Positions 52,201 through 59,675 of a stretch of DNA of 64,000 nucleotides are shown in pieces; within the stretch, counting starts at the first letter, position 1, and every line of letters begins with the position of its first letter. The translations under genes were made by a program, and so were the position numbers. Source of the DNA: Diplonema japonicum (lineage: Eukaryota > Euglenozoa > Diplonemea > Diplonemida > Diplonemidae); the NCBI GenBank assembly GCA_964019335.1, contig OZ025657.1, positions 744,001-808,000 of the forward strand, given 5' to 3'. The notes under the pieces were generated by a model. The model did not search any database. It was not told the DNA's origin and saw only the letters and a program-made list of their open reading frames with translations.

Positions 52201-53426
52201 GAAGCCAACAACGGTTCCCGACCAGTCAAGGGAGAACGTGTTGCCTGAGGACTCGACAATCCTTGCTTTGAGCAACGGCACCGGCACAAGAGTAAACATC
52301 AACACCAACCCGGAACCCTTCTTCCAAGTGTGGAACAGATCAGAACCGGTATGGCACACCGCACGAAAGCAGCACCACAGATCTTCTACTCAAAACCCAC
52401 GTCACGTATCTATGCCCCGAAGAATTTCATCCACCACACGAGGCCCGTGTCCCTGCAGGCAGGTGGGCTCGACGTGGTTGAGGTGGAATGGAAAACGAAG
52501 GTTATCAGGCTTGTGATCGCACCGGACAACGACAGGCTGACGCAGGTATGGCTATGAGCTGCATCCACGCTCACTCACAACAGATCGACGCAGTGGGTGT
52601 CCTCGGCTTCTCAGTGTCGAGCCTGAATCGCACAGGGACGTGCCCTGGGTCGATGATGATTCCTGCTGATCCTGTGGGTACGCTCGTACCCTCTGGCAGG
52701 ATGAGAGAAGTGTCGTGCAGCGGGAACGGCGAGTGTGAGCCGAAGGGGTGCAAGTGCCTTGGGAACTGGGACGGTGCAGAATGCGCGAACTGCAAGTTCG
52801 GGTGGACTGGGGAGTTCTGTGACGAGCTGGCAGTGACTGAGGTCGATGGGCCGGAGCTGTGCGCTGTTGCGATGTTCGAGGACCTCATGGATTTCGAGGG
52901 GACTGCGCTGGAGCTGAGGTGGAGCATCCAGGACTACACGTTTAGAACGACTAGAGTGTTCCTGGCGAGGCACTTCGGTACGAAGTTCGTGTCGCCGCTC
53001 ATCACACTCGGGTCACACACGCACGTCAGGGTGCAGGCAGGGTTCTTCATCATGGACATGCCGAAGCATGACGACTCTGGTGTGCTGGTGAAGGCTGCAC
53101 ACACGAGGGCAGTGAACCCATCGACGGACAGGTCCGCTCAGGACCGCATCTCCGACGGCGAGAGGATCATCTTCATTAAGAACGTTCCGTATACTACAGG
53201 AGTGAACATCATCGGGACAGGCAAGGGTGACTCCTCCGATCAGATGGACGTCACTACGTCATGGAAGCCGGCAACCATCAGTGTGGAGTTTGAGATCTGG
53301 TCTCCCGACATCAAGTCCAAGGCTAACAAGGGCGACCACAGGATGACCCTTACGTACTTCGTGATCCACTCCTGCGCTTACCCGTCCCAAGCAGGTGCCG
53401 ACTCCCCCGACAGGAATGTGAACTAA
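19291..53426 (+). CDS. Giant secreted multidomain surface protein, about 11,327 residues, 5 exons
   Basis: Exons 19291-51846, 51894-52016, 52052-52348, 52381-52545 and 52584-53426 (TAA). All joins are phase 0; introns are 47, 35, 32 and 38 nt, GTAT...AG. The protein is about 1.2 MDa. Start ATG 19291 gives a signal peptide (LLLIAAMMVTLLPQGAGA). Order: degenerate leishmanolysin-like head (to ~695), C-type lectin (967-1113), WSC modules (~1811, ~2528, ~6343), PAN/apple-like Cys modules, more than 20 D-x-x-G-N beta-sandwich-like modules (~915-8,480), kelch repeats (~4,836-5,387), PPVG repeat (~7,470-7,532), LamG-like and EGF modules (~8,200-9,730), Cys-knot repeats (~10,250-10,700), a split discoidin-like module and a last EGF plus beta-rich domain. 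No transmembrane helix is visible, so it is secreted or held by partners. The splice joins are supported by restored sequence YITLEFSEAVYLSK-VFVYENSNPGS. Adhesion, a mastigoneme-like coat or a channel partner are possible roles. Confidence 0.85.
19400..21370 (+). other. Leishmanolysin (GP63, M8)-like domain with lost zinc ligands
   Basis: Residues about 37-694 follow the layout of M8 peptidases: the zinc-helix region HELVQILGW (H268), then AKGREHFGCATLQGVE, GSGTAFTEF, MFWEKRI, LSPLTIALLQDTGFYKA, YGKNAGC and a Cys-rich tail with GSIVCPNPDTFC. In active members the helix reads HExxH and the third zinc His precedes WEKRI. Here the second His is Gln272 and the third is Phe409. A catalytic zinc site is therefore unlikely: a pseudopeptidase used as a binding module. 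Confidence 0.75.
22189..22629 (+). other. C-type lectin-like domain
   Basis: Residues 967-1113: CYKYFAEPLSRAQATAAC, then GATLAGVPS, WWTGLQ, WDSG, a Cys-rich loop and the closing PFFCQY. This is the usual spacing of C-type lectin folds, with a longer loop (SSSSDYASDSF). The classic EPN/WND calcium-sugar motif is not evident, so sugar binding is uncertain. Confidence 0.8.
24721..25032 (+). other. WSC-like module 1
   Basis: Residues about 1811-1914: FLGCYASGS, a Cys pair in CAESCLGFDFWSMGC, FECRCGSGS and AVYGAN at the end. The Cys spacing is that of WSC carbohydrate-binding modules, though somewhat diverged. Confidence 0.6.
26872..27205 (+). other. WSC-like module 2
   Basis: Residues about 2528-2639: YDGCFND, MTPEICAKECSMYPTMAM, TICMCSRA, CANPGCAGDTSKPCG and YVAVYYRD. 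Cys order and the closing aromatic strand fit a WSC module. Confidence 0.65.
29653..29910 (+). other. Pro/Gly-rich linker
   Basis: An 86-residue Pro/Gly/Leu-rich stretch (segments PPFVPRPFGGLGGPPG, GGGPPPNLVPPGGPPG) interrupts one beta-sandwich-like module. It is like a hinge and resembles, in composition only, the PPVG array further on. Confidence 0.7.
33796..35450 (+). other. Kelch-repeat beta-propeller
   Basis: Residues about 4,836-5,387 contain kelch blades: SFVVYGGA, YLFVFGGR...NELWRF, KLYVFSGIGG...NQLFSVDL, KWYVVGGAFW...GEVWSLDL, QILVFGGSS...VQRFDLEKQRW and KVYFFGGAA...SEVWTLGP. Each has the hydrophobic-GG and downstream Trp pattern. A Cys-rich insert lies between blades five and six (about 34930-35190). 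Confidence 0.8.
35854..36040 (+). other. Segment with suspicious reading frame in the giant gene
   Basis: Directly after the Cys-rich QCIADADCHW (ending 35850) the open frame becomes rich in Arg, Pro, Leu and Gln, unlike its surroundings. The frame shifted by one base (from about 35848) reads with the gene's usual acidic and Cys composition (GEFVNEANGSAAASDSEVLE, then DCAARVASAG), broken only by TAG 35967-35969, and goes on as CKVPTYSDAWSDSADRSKVC. A pair of compensating small indels, real or from sequencing, is one reading. A canonical CAG|GTGAGT at 35851-35859 also allows an unrecognised small intron. Confidence 0.4.
38317..38598 (+). other. WSC module 3
   Basis: Residues about 6,343-6,436: RRIGCYKDQ, FSIEACMKACSSGGFDHFGLQ, SLCYCGSG, CGTPCSGG, NCGGENANAVYQI. 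This is the clearest of the three WSC modules, with the typical GCYxD start, CYCG core and CGGxNAxxVYQ end; such modules bind glycans. Confidence 0.85.
41698..41883 (+). repeat. PPVG(G/S) pentapeptide tandem repeat
   Basis: About 12 tandem 15-bp units encode PPVGG/PPVGS/PPVGE (residues about 7,470-7,532), followed by a looser PPVxP region to about 42150. It should form an extended polyproline-like stalk between domains. The repeat also keeps long reverse-strand frames open, which are shadows. Confidence 0.92.
45781..48480 (+). other. EGF and LamG-like region
   Basis: Residues about 8,831-9,730 hold EGF/laminin-EGF modules (CDPSTCNNHGRC; GPNCEKCKEDFYGTQC; CSGHGLCRSDGQCVC; CESCSPGYHGGSC; CHTNYDGEYCDRC). 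Between them are two or more beta-rich segments of LamG-like type (for example FSAYMKIRRADETSQ and FTGFFRDLVLTVG). A further LamG-like segment lies upstream near 43840-44310. Confidence 0.65.
50041..51330 (+). other. Cysteine-knot repeat array
   Basis: Residues about 10,250-10,680 carry five to six related modules of the form Y-(V/A/R)-C-(G/D)-x-C-x3-C-x2-D-x2-C-x4-x-C-x4-C, for example CRTSCFSDSHCSEGYVC, CRISCGNDAHCHHKAHC, CRKDCESDGHCQHFHTC and CQVTCEVFDDCAEGFSC, ending with CSADKQCASGHCVDGVCCNS. The pattern resembles Dickkopf/colipase-like small disulfide folds; the family name is not certain. Confidence 0.7.
51715..52130 (+). other. Discoidin-like NPGxV module split by two mini-introns
   Basis: The module reads KVLDFTTQSLPKNVHNILGRPD (first exon), LQYITLEFSEAVYLSK (exon 51894-52016) and VFVYENSNPGSVIGIWA (exon 52052 on). 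This matches a discoidin-like pattern in which an EW.EL.F..PVYV strand is followed by an E..NPG.V.. strand. The match across both joins is the main evidence for introns 51847-51893 and 52017-52051. Confidence 0.7.
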
Positions 53427-53939
53427 AGTTACACTGATTTTTTAAACTGATTTGCAAATATGTAGCGTGTTTGTCAGATCTTACGGGTTAAAAAATTCTC
53501 CAGGTTTTTACCCGGCGTACAAAACAAGCAGCCAGTTCTTCCCCCCCCCCCCCCCCTTCTTTTTTCGCCAACGGTTTGGCTTAATTCCTCGGCTTCTGCT
53601 TTTGGCATTTTATTTTTCTTTTCCCCCTCTTCTAAATTTGTTGAGCAATGTCATTTGCTCTCGTCTTCTCCTCACTTCTCCAACCCTCTACTCCAACCCT
53701 GTTCTAGCCGAGAACTCATGTTTGCTTCACCCAAACAGCTAACGTATCTATTGTCTATCACAGGGGATCCACATGTGCAAGCACCGGGGGACACAGTTAG
53801 TAGCGTGGATTCGTAGCCATGCGAACTAGCAGTATGTTCACTGGAAACAAATGCTTGCTCAAGCCATGTTGGGATTCGTAGCCCCATGCCTCCCTCTTCA
53901 ATTTTTCATGGTGAAAGTTAACTTTGAGAATCGGCAACA

Positions 53940-53940
<1 letters not shown>

Positions 53941-53980
<40 letters not shown>
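53941..53980 (+). repeat. Poly-A run of 40 bases
   Basis: Forty consecutive A in the spacer downstream of the giant gene. It is not at a gene end that I can define. It could be a retroposed tail remnant, but no target-site duplication or element body is visible. Confidence 0.85.
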
Positions 53981-53982
<2 letters not shown>

Positions 53983-54380
53983 ACACATTCAATATATTTT
54001 CCTTTTCCTTTTTTCTTTTTTGTAGCACTCCTCCTAATCTCTTCTATTGCTGCCACGGTGTACCCCTTTGCGATATCTCGAGGGTAATAATGACCCTCGT
54101 CATGCTGTCTAAGGCCACCGTTTGGCTGACACTTCTTCCTCTCTCAAAATTTGTTGTTCTGTCTCCTTTTTTCTTTCTTTGTAATTACACAAATCCTACA
54201 GCCCCACCCCTTTACAATTCTGGGATTTACTTATCCCTACTTAACCCTATTGGTTCCTTTCTATTTTACACTTCCTCTCCTTCTTATTATTTCCCCTTTT
54301 TTTCTTTTCCCTTTCTTAACACCCCTTCGACCCTTCCCCAGCTTTACTATTTCTCATCATATCTTGAACGCCTCTAACTC

Positions 54381-54385
54381 ACCAG
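54381..54385 (+). promoter_or_regulatory. Candidate trans-splice acceptor of the kinase gene
   Basis: ACCAG two bases before ATG 54388, preceded by about 200 nt of C/T-rich sequence. This is the strongest polypyrimidine context in the window and it rules out the longer ORF start upstream. Confidence 0.5.
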
Positions 54386-54387
54386 GA

Positions 54388-55356
54388 ATGTTGACTCTCG
54401 GGAATCCTATGGTGGACTTCATGGTCGATGTCACAGAGGAGGAGATGACACGGGATGGTCTTGATGGTGGCACAGAGTGCATAGCAAGATTCAGGCAGGA
54501 TGTCAGTCTTGTTGAGGAGATGATAAAGAAGTACGAGCAGAGGTGTGTAAGGACCGGTGGGGGTGCAGCATTGAATACAGCAAGGACGGCAGGAAAGATT
54601 TTGCAAGGGCTGGACATCTCTGTAGGGAGCATAGGGGGTGTTGGTGTCGATGCAGATGCAGAGTACTTGAAACAGCTTTGTGGTGAGGCGGACGTGGTGC
54701 CCTTGTTCATTGAAACGCCTAAGGTAACAGGCAGGTCATTGGTCATGATTCCCCCCAACAAGAACCGCACTATCCTGGGACACCCGTCTGCAGGAAGAGA
54801 GCTTCGTGCTGAAGGAGTTCTTCGAGTAGCCGGTGAACGGCTCCGAACAGCAAAACTCCTATACGTGACCACATTCTGCATGACCACAGCACCACGATGG
54901 AGTGCTGTCAAGGAAGCCTTTGCTGTGTGCGGTGAAGAGTGCAGGCTAGCCGTCAACCTGTCGTCGTGTGGTCTGCAGACAAACGAATCTGTTCGAGAAG
55001 CTCATTCGTATTTGCTGCCAAAAGCTCACTACATTTTCGGTACAAGTGAAGAGTGGCAGGCACACCTTGCAGCCCACGGCCAACTACCTATAGCCAACCC
55101 TTACCCCTCGGCATCAATCTTCATTACTGACGGGCCCAATCCCATCACCTTTATGAATGCTGCCAGTACAACAACGCACCCTGTCACCCAAGTGCAGGAC
55201 ATCGTAGACACGAACGGTTGTGGCGATGCCTTTGCCGGTGGTGTCCTGGCTGCAACCCTTCTGGGTGCATCTGTCAAGGATTCCATTAGAAAAGGTGTGG
55301 CGTGCTCCACAGCAGTTATCAGAGAGAGAGGGTTTGTTGTGCCCGATCGTTTGTAG
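54388..55356 (+). CDS. PfkB-family carbohydrate/nucleoside kinase, adenosine kinase-like
   Basis: 322 residues, TAG at 55354-55356. Start MLTLGNPMVDFMVDV is the first strand of PfkB kinases (GNPxxD), and the acceptor two bases upstream supports it. Further family marks: the GGAALNTARTAG glycine-rich substrate loop (about 55-66), the GVGVDADAEYLKQLC stretch, the NLSSCGLQ region, and the C-terminal signature DTNGCGDAFAGGVLAA with catalytic base D280 and its anion hole. Adenosine kinase (ATP + adenosine to AMP, purine salvage) is the best guess from the N-terminal form and length (usual about 345), with a slightly short C-terminus. Ribokinase-type sugar kinases share these motifs. Cytosolic; no signal is seen. 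The next gene starts 71 bp downstream. Confidence 0.85.
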   Translation: MLTLGNPMVDFMVDVTEEEMTRDGLDGGTECIARFRQDVSLVEEMIKKYEQRCVRTGGGAALNTARTAGKILQGLDISVGSIGGVGVDADAEYLKQLCGEADVVPLFIETPKVTGRSLVMIPPNKNRTILGHPSAGRELRAEGVLRVAGERLRTAKLLYVTTFCMTTAPRWSAVKEAFAVCGEECRLAVNLSSCGLQTNESVREAHSYLLPKAHYIFGTSEEWQAHLAAHGQLPIANPYPSASIFITDGPNPITFMNAASTTTHPVTQVQDIVDTNGCGDAFAGGVLAATLLGASVKDSIRKGVACSTAVIRERGFVVPDRL

Positions 55357-55427
55357 TCAAACAACAGGATAGTTCTTATTTTGCTATCCAGGGTAGTATT
55401 TACTAGCAAAGGCCCACACGCCACAAA

Positions 55428-56165
55428 ATGTATTCCGGCGACCCATGGAAGTCAGGCCTAACGAGAGACGAGTACGCAGCCATAGGGGATGAGTACTTGA
55501 GACGGAAGATGGCTGAGTACTACCTCGATCTGGACCGTCCGCGGGATGGGGGAACTCTTTACACCGACAGCATGTATGCAGAGGATGAGAGGGCGTACCC
55601 AGGAGGTGATATTCTGCACGGAGGAAGGGGCTACGATCATAACCGAGAGGGCTGGCGTACTGCCACTCCAAGTTATAGCGGAGATTTGAACAGGGAAAGT
55701 GCTGAGGTACATGAGAGTAAAGCATACAACCAGCAGTACTATGAGAGCATTAAACGACGCTTTGAGGAGCCAGTGGACAAAGTGGCCCTTGGAGATGATG
55801 GCATCGACTGGTTCCAGCAGGAGTTCTGGGATGCTTATAATGCAACTATCAAGGAAACTGTAGACCGTCGCGTGGGCCCTCCGGCCGTTCCACGGCACTT
55901 AACCCGTCCGTGGCCTGATCCTTGGGCCCATCCTGTTCCTGAACACATCCGTCGCACAGAGAGGCTCAAAGCAGAAGGAAGGCGGCGTGCCCAAGCGAAC
56001 CCAATCGCCCACCCTGACGCACCCTTGCCGCCGCCTACAGCTACTTTTTACAAAGCCTTCGAAGACAGCAACAACCACAACATGCAAGGTAGGTCCGATC
56101 ACACCGACAGGCATTACAGCAAGCAAGGTAGATCCGAGGACCCTCAGCGCTATTCTTTACTTTAG
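55428..56165 (+). CDS. Unknown hydrophilic protein
   Basis: 245 residues, ATG 55428 to TAG 56163-56165. It is not a family I recognise. It is rich in Tyr, Arg, Asp and Gly in the first half (DEYLRRKMAEYYLDLD, HGGRGYDHNREGW) and has a Trp/Pro-rich core (GIDWFQQEFWDAY, HLTRPWPDPWAHPVPEHI), then a basic Ala-rich tail. No signal peptide or membrane helix. The density of aromatic residues and the LYR gene nearby would suit a mitochondrial complex subunit, but this is a guess. A possible 31-nt intron (56089-56119, GTAGG...TTACAG) would swap the last residues for a tail ending SNFCSGT at TAA 56191-56193. The 5' site lacks the GTAT seen elsewhere, so I keep the unspliced end. Gaps of 71 and 67 bp flank it. 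Confidence 0.65.
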   Translation: MYSGDPWKSGLTRDEYAAIGDEYLRRKMAEYYLDLDRPRDGGTLYTDSMYAEDERAYPGGDILHGGRGYDHNREGWRTATPSYSGDLNRESAEVHESKAYNQQYYESIKRRFEEPVDKVALGDDGIDWFQQEFWDAYNATIKETVDRRVGPPAVPRHLTRPWPDPWAHPVPEHIRRTERLKAEGRRRAQANPIAHPDAPLPPPTATFYKAFEDSNNHNMQGRSDHTDRHYSKQGRSEDPQRYSLL

Positions 56166-56210
56166 ATGTTCTAATTTTTGTTCTGGAACGTAAATAGCCT
56201 CCTTATTCAA

Positions 56211-56215
56211 CACAG
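56211..56215 (+). promoter_or_regulatory. Candidate trans-splice acceptor of the YbjN gene
   Basis: CACAG 17 nt before ATG 56233 in a 67-bp intergenic gap. Same motif as before the channel gene. Confidence 0.45.
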
Positions 56216-56232
56216 GACACAAAATACGCATT

Positions 56233-56883
56233 ATGAAGGTTGTGCTTCTTCTCGCATTGCTGTGGGGTGTGGCGAGTGCCGAGGAAGGGACCGGGAAGCC
56301 CGAGACAACGTGGCTCAAAGCAGACCTGCTTGAAAAGTGGGTCAGAGAGTTCGGTTACAAAGTGGAGAACTCTGATGAGAACAGAATCCTGATGAGGCTG
56401 CAGGTGGAGTCAGGGAACTTAGTGTTTGTTGAGTTCAGCGACAATGACTCTCTGAAGATGATGACGTCGTGGGACTCTGACCAGACGGGGCTGGGCGACG
56501 GACCCATTGTCAACGGGTATGAAAAATTATGCAACACACAATGCCTAGGTGGAACAACGAGCGTCGCTTCTGCAAAGTTTCGATCTCTGACAAGCCCGAG
56601 GAGCAGAAGGGAACCCTAATGGTGATGCATCTTGACCAGGTATGCAGCAGCGCCAGTTATACAAAACCACACCAGCTGCTCCCCACGAAAGCAGGTGCCG
56701 AGTCTACGCGCCTCATGACGAAGAAAACCCTTGAGCTCTTTGAGGTATGTACACATCAGCACCACAATACGAACACAGACCGGCGTCGTTGAGTTTGACC
56801 AGTTCTCGAAGGACACATACAAGCAGTGGCAGCGCCAGCAGAAGCCTGCAGATGACAAGGAGGTCGAGTCGTCGCAGTACTAG
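56233..56883 (+). CDS. Secreted or lumenal YbjN-domain protein, 4 exons
   Basis: 182 residues from exons 56233-56516, 56549-56639, 56676-56744 and 56779-56883 (TAG). Introns are 32, 36 and 34 nt, GTAT...AG; the first splits a Gly codon. The unspliced frames break three times, so splicing is needed. A signal peptide is clear (MKVVLLLALLWGVASA). The mature part has the fold pattern of YbjN proteins: LLEKWVREFGYKV, strands ILMRLQVESGNLVFVEFSD, then IVNGWNNERRFCKVSI (the YbjN WNxxxRF motif restored exactly at the first splice join) and a final helix KKTLELFETGVVEFDQF. YbjN in bacteria is a chaperone-like regulator fold. In eukaryotes with a signal peptide the job is unknown, perhaps in the ER lumen or outside the cell. 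Confidence 0.8.
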
Positions 56884-57125
56884 GATGTGATAAATATCTT
56901 CTAATTCTTTTTTAAGTTTTTAAAACACATATTTTATGTCTTTTGTACCAAACTGGTTGTACACACAGAAGGCACTTTGATTAATTTTTATTTTGTTGAT
57001 TTTTTTAATTTTTTAACTCTTATTACCATAGTATCCAGAGCGAGCCGGGGTCGGAGTTCAAACTGAGTGATGGGTCCACTCTGTATACTATGCATTATTG
57101 TTTACCCTTCGTAATCGACTACTCA

Positions 57126-57130
57126 CTCAG
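57126..57130 (+). promoter_or_regulatory. Candidate trans-splice acceptor of the LYR gene
   Basis: CTCAG seven bases before ATG 57138, following a C/T-containing stretch (57098-57125). Confidence 0.4.
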
Positions 57131-57137
57131 CTTGTAA

Positions 57138-57749
57138 ATGGAGCGCAGAAGTGGCGTGTTGGCGTTGTACCGGGCGACTTTGAAGCAAGCGTCTCTGCTG
57201 CCCGTCGAGACTCGGAAAGATACTCTGCAGAAGATAAGAGAAACATATAAGGCAAATGTGAACGAGCAAGCAGACGACAAGGTGAAGGAGCTGATTAAGG
57301 ACGGGTTCGGGCGGCTGGGGTATCTCCGCACAGTAACACCCAGGATCGACAAGCGGGGAAGGGATAAGCAGATGCGGAGCCAAAAATATATTGTGAAAGG
57401 AAAGGAAGGGTCATTTGTGAGGGGTAAGGGTGATAAGAGGAAGTCGCAGCAGAACGTGAAGTACGAAGGAGCCTCAAGTGACCCAGAGGTGAACTCGAGG
57501 CTGAAGTACGAAATGGACAAGCATCACATGACAGGGCACTATTGGAAAGACGAGAAGGCATTTGTGCCTTCTTATGCAAGGAATTTTGAAAATGTTATTA
57601 TGGAAGCGGCGGCAGTGCACAAAGGTCACAGCGACACGGCAGACGAGCACAAGTTGGCAAGGAACAGCTACAGCGAGAGGGGTGTTCTTTACGAACGTGT
57701 GCGATACCCGCATGCCCCGTGGGACACACCGGTCAAAGGTGGACATTGA
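57138..57749 (+). CDS. LYR-motif (Complex1_LYR) mitochondrial protein
   Basis: 203 residues, single exon, TGA at 57747-57749. The N-terminus has the LYR signature: VLALYRATLKQASLLP, then the downstream ETRKDTLQKIRETYKAN helix with conserved basic residues, and LIKDGFGRLGYL. LYR proteins are three-helix adaptors that bind mitochondrial acyl-carrier protein and help Fe-S cluster transfer or assembly of respiratory complexes and mitoribosomes. Residues 75-203 are an extra basic, Tyr-rich extension not found in small LYRM factors, so it may be a structural subunit rather than a free assembly factor. No cleavable presequence is obvious, as is common for this family. The next gene is 67 bp downstream. 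Confidence 0.75.
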   Translation: MERRSGVLALYRATLKQASLLPVETRKDTLQKIRETYKANVNEQADDKVKELIKDGFGRLGYLRTVTPRIDKRGRDKQMRSQKYIVKGKEGSFVRGKGDKRKSQQNVKYEGASSDPEVNSRLKYEMDKHHMTGHYWKDEKAFVPSYARNFENVIMEAAAVHKGHSDTADEHKLARNSYSERGVLYERVRYPHAPWDTPVKGGH

Positions 57750-57758
57750 GTTTTCCTA

Positions 57759-57772
57759 CCCCCCCCCCCCCC
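57759..57772 (+). repeat. Poly-C run of 14 bases
   Basis: Fourteen C in the 67-bp gap between the LYR and ankyrin genes. It can serve as part of the polypyrimidine tract for processing of the downstream cistron. Confidence 0.8.
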
Positions 57773-57816
57773 ATTCTTGTTCCGCTTTCAATACAAATAA
57801 TTTAAAGGAAAGTAAA

Positions 57817-59018
57817 ATGGGGATGCACATCATGCTCAGCACCCTTGAAGGGAACAGTCACTGCTTGGAGGTAGAAGATTCGTGGTGCGTTTCCGACCTA
57901 AAACGCAGAGTGGAAAAGCTAATGAATGTTGAGAAGGGAGAAGTGTCGCTGTCGCTGGAAGGTGAGGTACTGACCAACGACGCAGAAGAGATATCTGAAA
58001 TAGGGCTGCTGTCGGACGATGTCATCGAAGTAGGCAAGTCGCACGAGGCAGTGGCAAAGAGGGATCTGTTCAGGAGGGGCATTGAGTGCACCGAGAAGTC
58101 ATTAGTTCTGTCTGCAAAGTACGGGTCTCTGGAAGTTGTGCAGCTGTTGCTCTCCTCAGGAATCGATGTGGACTGCGGCTCCGCTGTGGATGAGTCATCC
58201 TTGCAGCGCACAGCGCTGATGACAGCCGCTCACGAATGCAGATACGACATTGTTGAGGCATTACTCAAGTCAGGCGCTGATATCACTCTGCGTGATGCAG
58301 CAGGGGAGACAGCTCTCACCCTGGGCGTAGAGTCCCCCGATATCACCCGCTTGTTGTTGAAGCACGGCATCGACGTGAACTGCAAGGACTGGTACGGGAT
58401 GACGGCCCTCATGTACGCCATTGTAAATAGCAACCTCGAGACGACACAGATCCTGCTCGACTACGGCGCCCACATTAATGACAAGGACAACGATGGCATC
58501 ACACCGCTGATGCACGCTGTCGAGTCGGGGCGCGTTGAGGACGTGGCCTTTGCTTTGTCTAAAGGTGCCCTCCCAGACGAGGAAGACAACAACGGCGTCA
58601 CTGCTTTGATGCGCGCAGCAAAAGCGAGCAGCTTAGCGATCACGAGGTTGTTACTAAAGCAGAATGTGGATGTGAACGCTACCAGCGTCACGGGCAAGAC
58701 AGCACTCACGCATGCTGTAAGCGAGAACACCTGCAACATTAAAGTGGTGCAACTCCTCCTTGATCAGGGGTGTGGTCCTAATACCAAAGAGTGCTTCACT
58801 GGCACTACTCCGTTAATGCACGCTGTCCAGCGTGGGCACATAGAAACTGTAGAATGTCTCGCGAAAGCCGGTTCAGATGTAACTGCGAGAGACATCGTGT
58901 GCAGTATGTCACTCAAAGATAACAAACAAACAAACGAACAGGGAAGACGCCACTGATGTTCGCGTCTCCTTTTTACTACGATGCAATGCGGTGTGCACTC
59001 GGACTGGCAGAATCATAA
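57817..59018 (+). CDS. Ubiquitin-like and ankyrin-repeat protein, 2 exons
   Basis: 387 residues: exon 57817-58903, intron 58904-58941 (38 nt, GTATG...ACAG), exon 58942-59018 (TAA). Splicing restores ...ARDIVCRKTPLMFASPF, the next ankyrin repeat, where the unspliced frame runs into a meaningless Asn/Lys/Gln tail. The first ~75 residues look like a ubiquitin-like domain (HIMLSTLEGNSHCLEVEDSW ... EGEVLTNDAEEISEIGLLSDD ... DVIEV). About eight ankyrin repeats follow (for example YGSLEVVQLLLSSGIDVD, DGITPLMHAVESGRVED, TGTTPLMHAVQRGHIET). It is probably a cytosolic scaffold or ubiquitin-pathway adaptor; the partner is unknown. ATG 57817 is chosen because it starts the ubiquitin-like strand. Confidence 0.85.
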
Positions 59019-59675
59019 GGGCTTCAGTTAGATCATCACCTGTAGGAGTGCTTCACTCCTGTACAGTTCGTTATCCGTTTTGTTATGTTCTGTTTGGTTA
59101 AGCGATAGCCGCTTATCTATTTAAATCTATTTTATGGGTGTTGAACTTGAGAAGACCTCCTCAATTGGCCTGGTCTGCTGGAAGGTCAACTTCTAGTTCA
59201 AGTAGTCATTGTAGCATAGTTGGTGCCTTGATGGCGCTGCTTGTTGCTTCGGCGGCTCAGCTGGTTCCAACCAAGGTTCACCAGCATGTGATGCCTTGCA
59301 TCGCATCGGCAGAACCTGTTAAGTGTCGTGATCCTCCGTTGGGCACTAAATGTATCAATCAAGGCTGAACGTGTTTTACACAGGGGGTTCATCCACCTAA
59401 ATCTGCACGGGGCTTGCCTGACACAGCACCTATCCAATCTAGACTATATATACGCCCCCCTCCCTCCCCTCGACCCCTCTAGCTAGTTCTAGGCATGTGC
59501 CAAAATGGACCGCAACGTTTCCCTCGTATCTTTACTCCTTTCCACTTGTCTTTTTAGTTCTGTCTACCTCCCAAGTGATCAAGAACGAAATGAAGCAAAA
59601 GCTTAGCATCACTTCTACCTTCATTGCTACTCGTCTTCTCGTATATTTACTTTTCATTCAGTGCAACACTGCAAG
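59019..59675. other. Intergenic spacer before the Fam20-like gene
   Basis: 657 bp. Open frames at 59138-59368 and 59497-59679 are short, and the second is T-rich leader sequence running into the next start. Small ATG frames at 59504 (about 33 codons) and 59591 (about 29 codons) precede the real start but would be removed if the CAG at 59659-59661 is used as an acceptor. No RNA gene is seen. Confidence 0.5.

Larger units (their letters stand above)
53427..54387. other. Intergenic spacer rich in homopolymers and pyrimidines
   Basis: 961 bp without a credible gene. It holds a 16-C run (53541-53556), a 40-A run (53941-53980), a 12-bp direct repeat GGATTCGTAGCC (near 53808 and 53872) and a long C/T-rich stretch (54126-54335) leading into the acceptor before the kinase gene. 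Confidence 0.6.

Noticed and set aside
53808..53883. 12-bp direct repeat GGATTCGTAGCC as a target-site duplication of a mobile element
   Set aside because: The copies are only 64 bp apart with no terminal inverted repeats or coding sequence between them, and the poly-A run lies outside the pair.
56089..56119. 31-nt intron in the unknown gene at 55428
   Set aside because: The 5' site is GTAGG rather than GTAT, and the unspliced tail fits the composition of the rest. It is kept only as an alternative.
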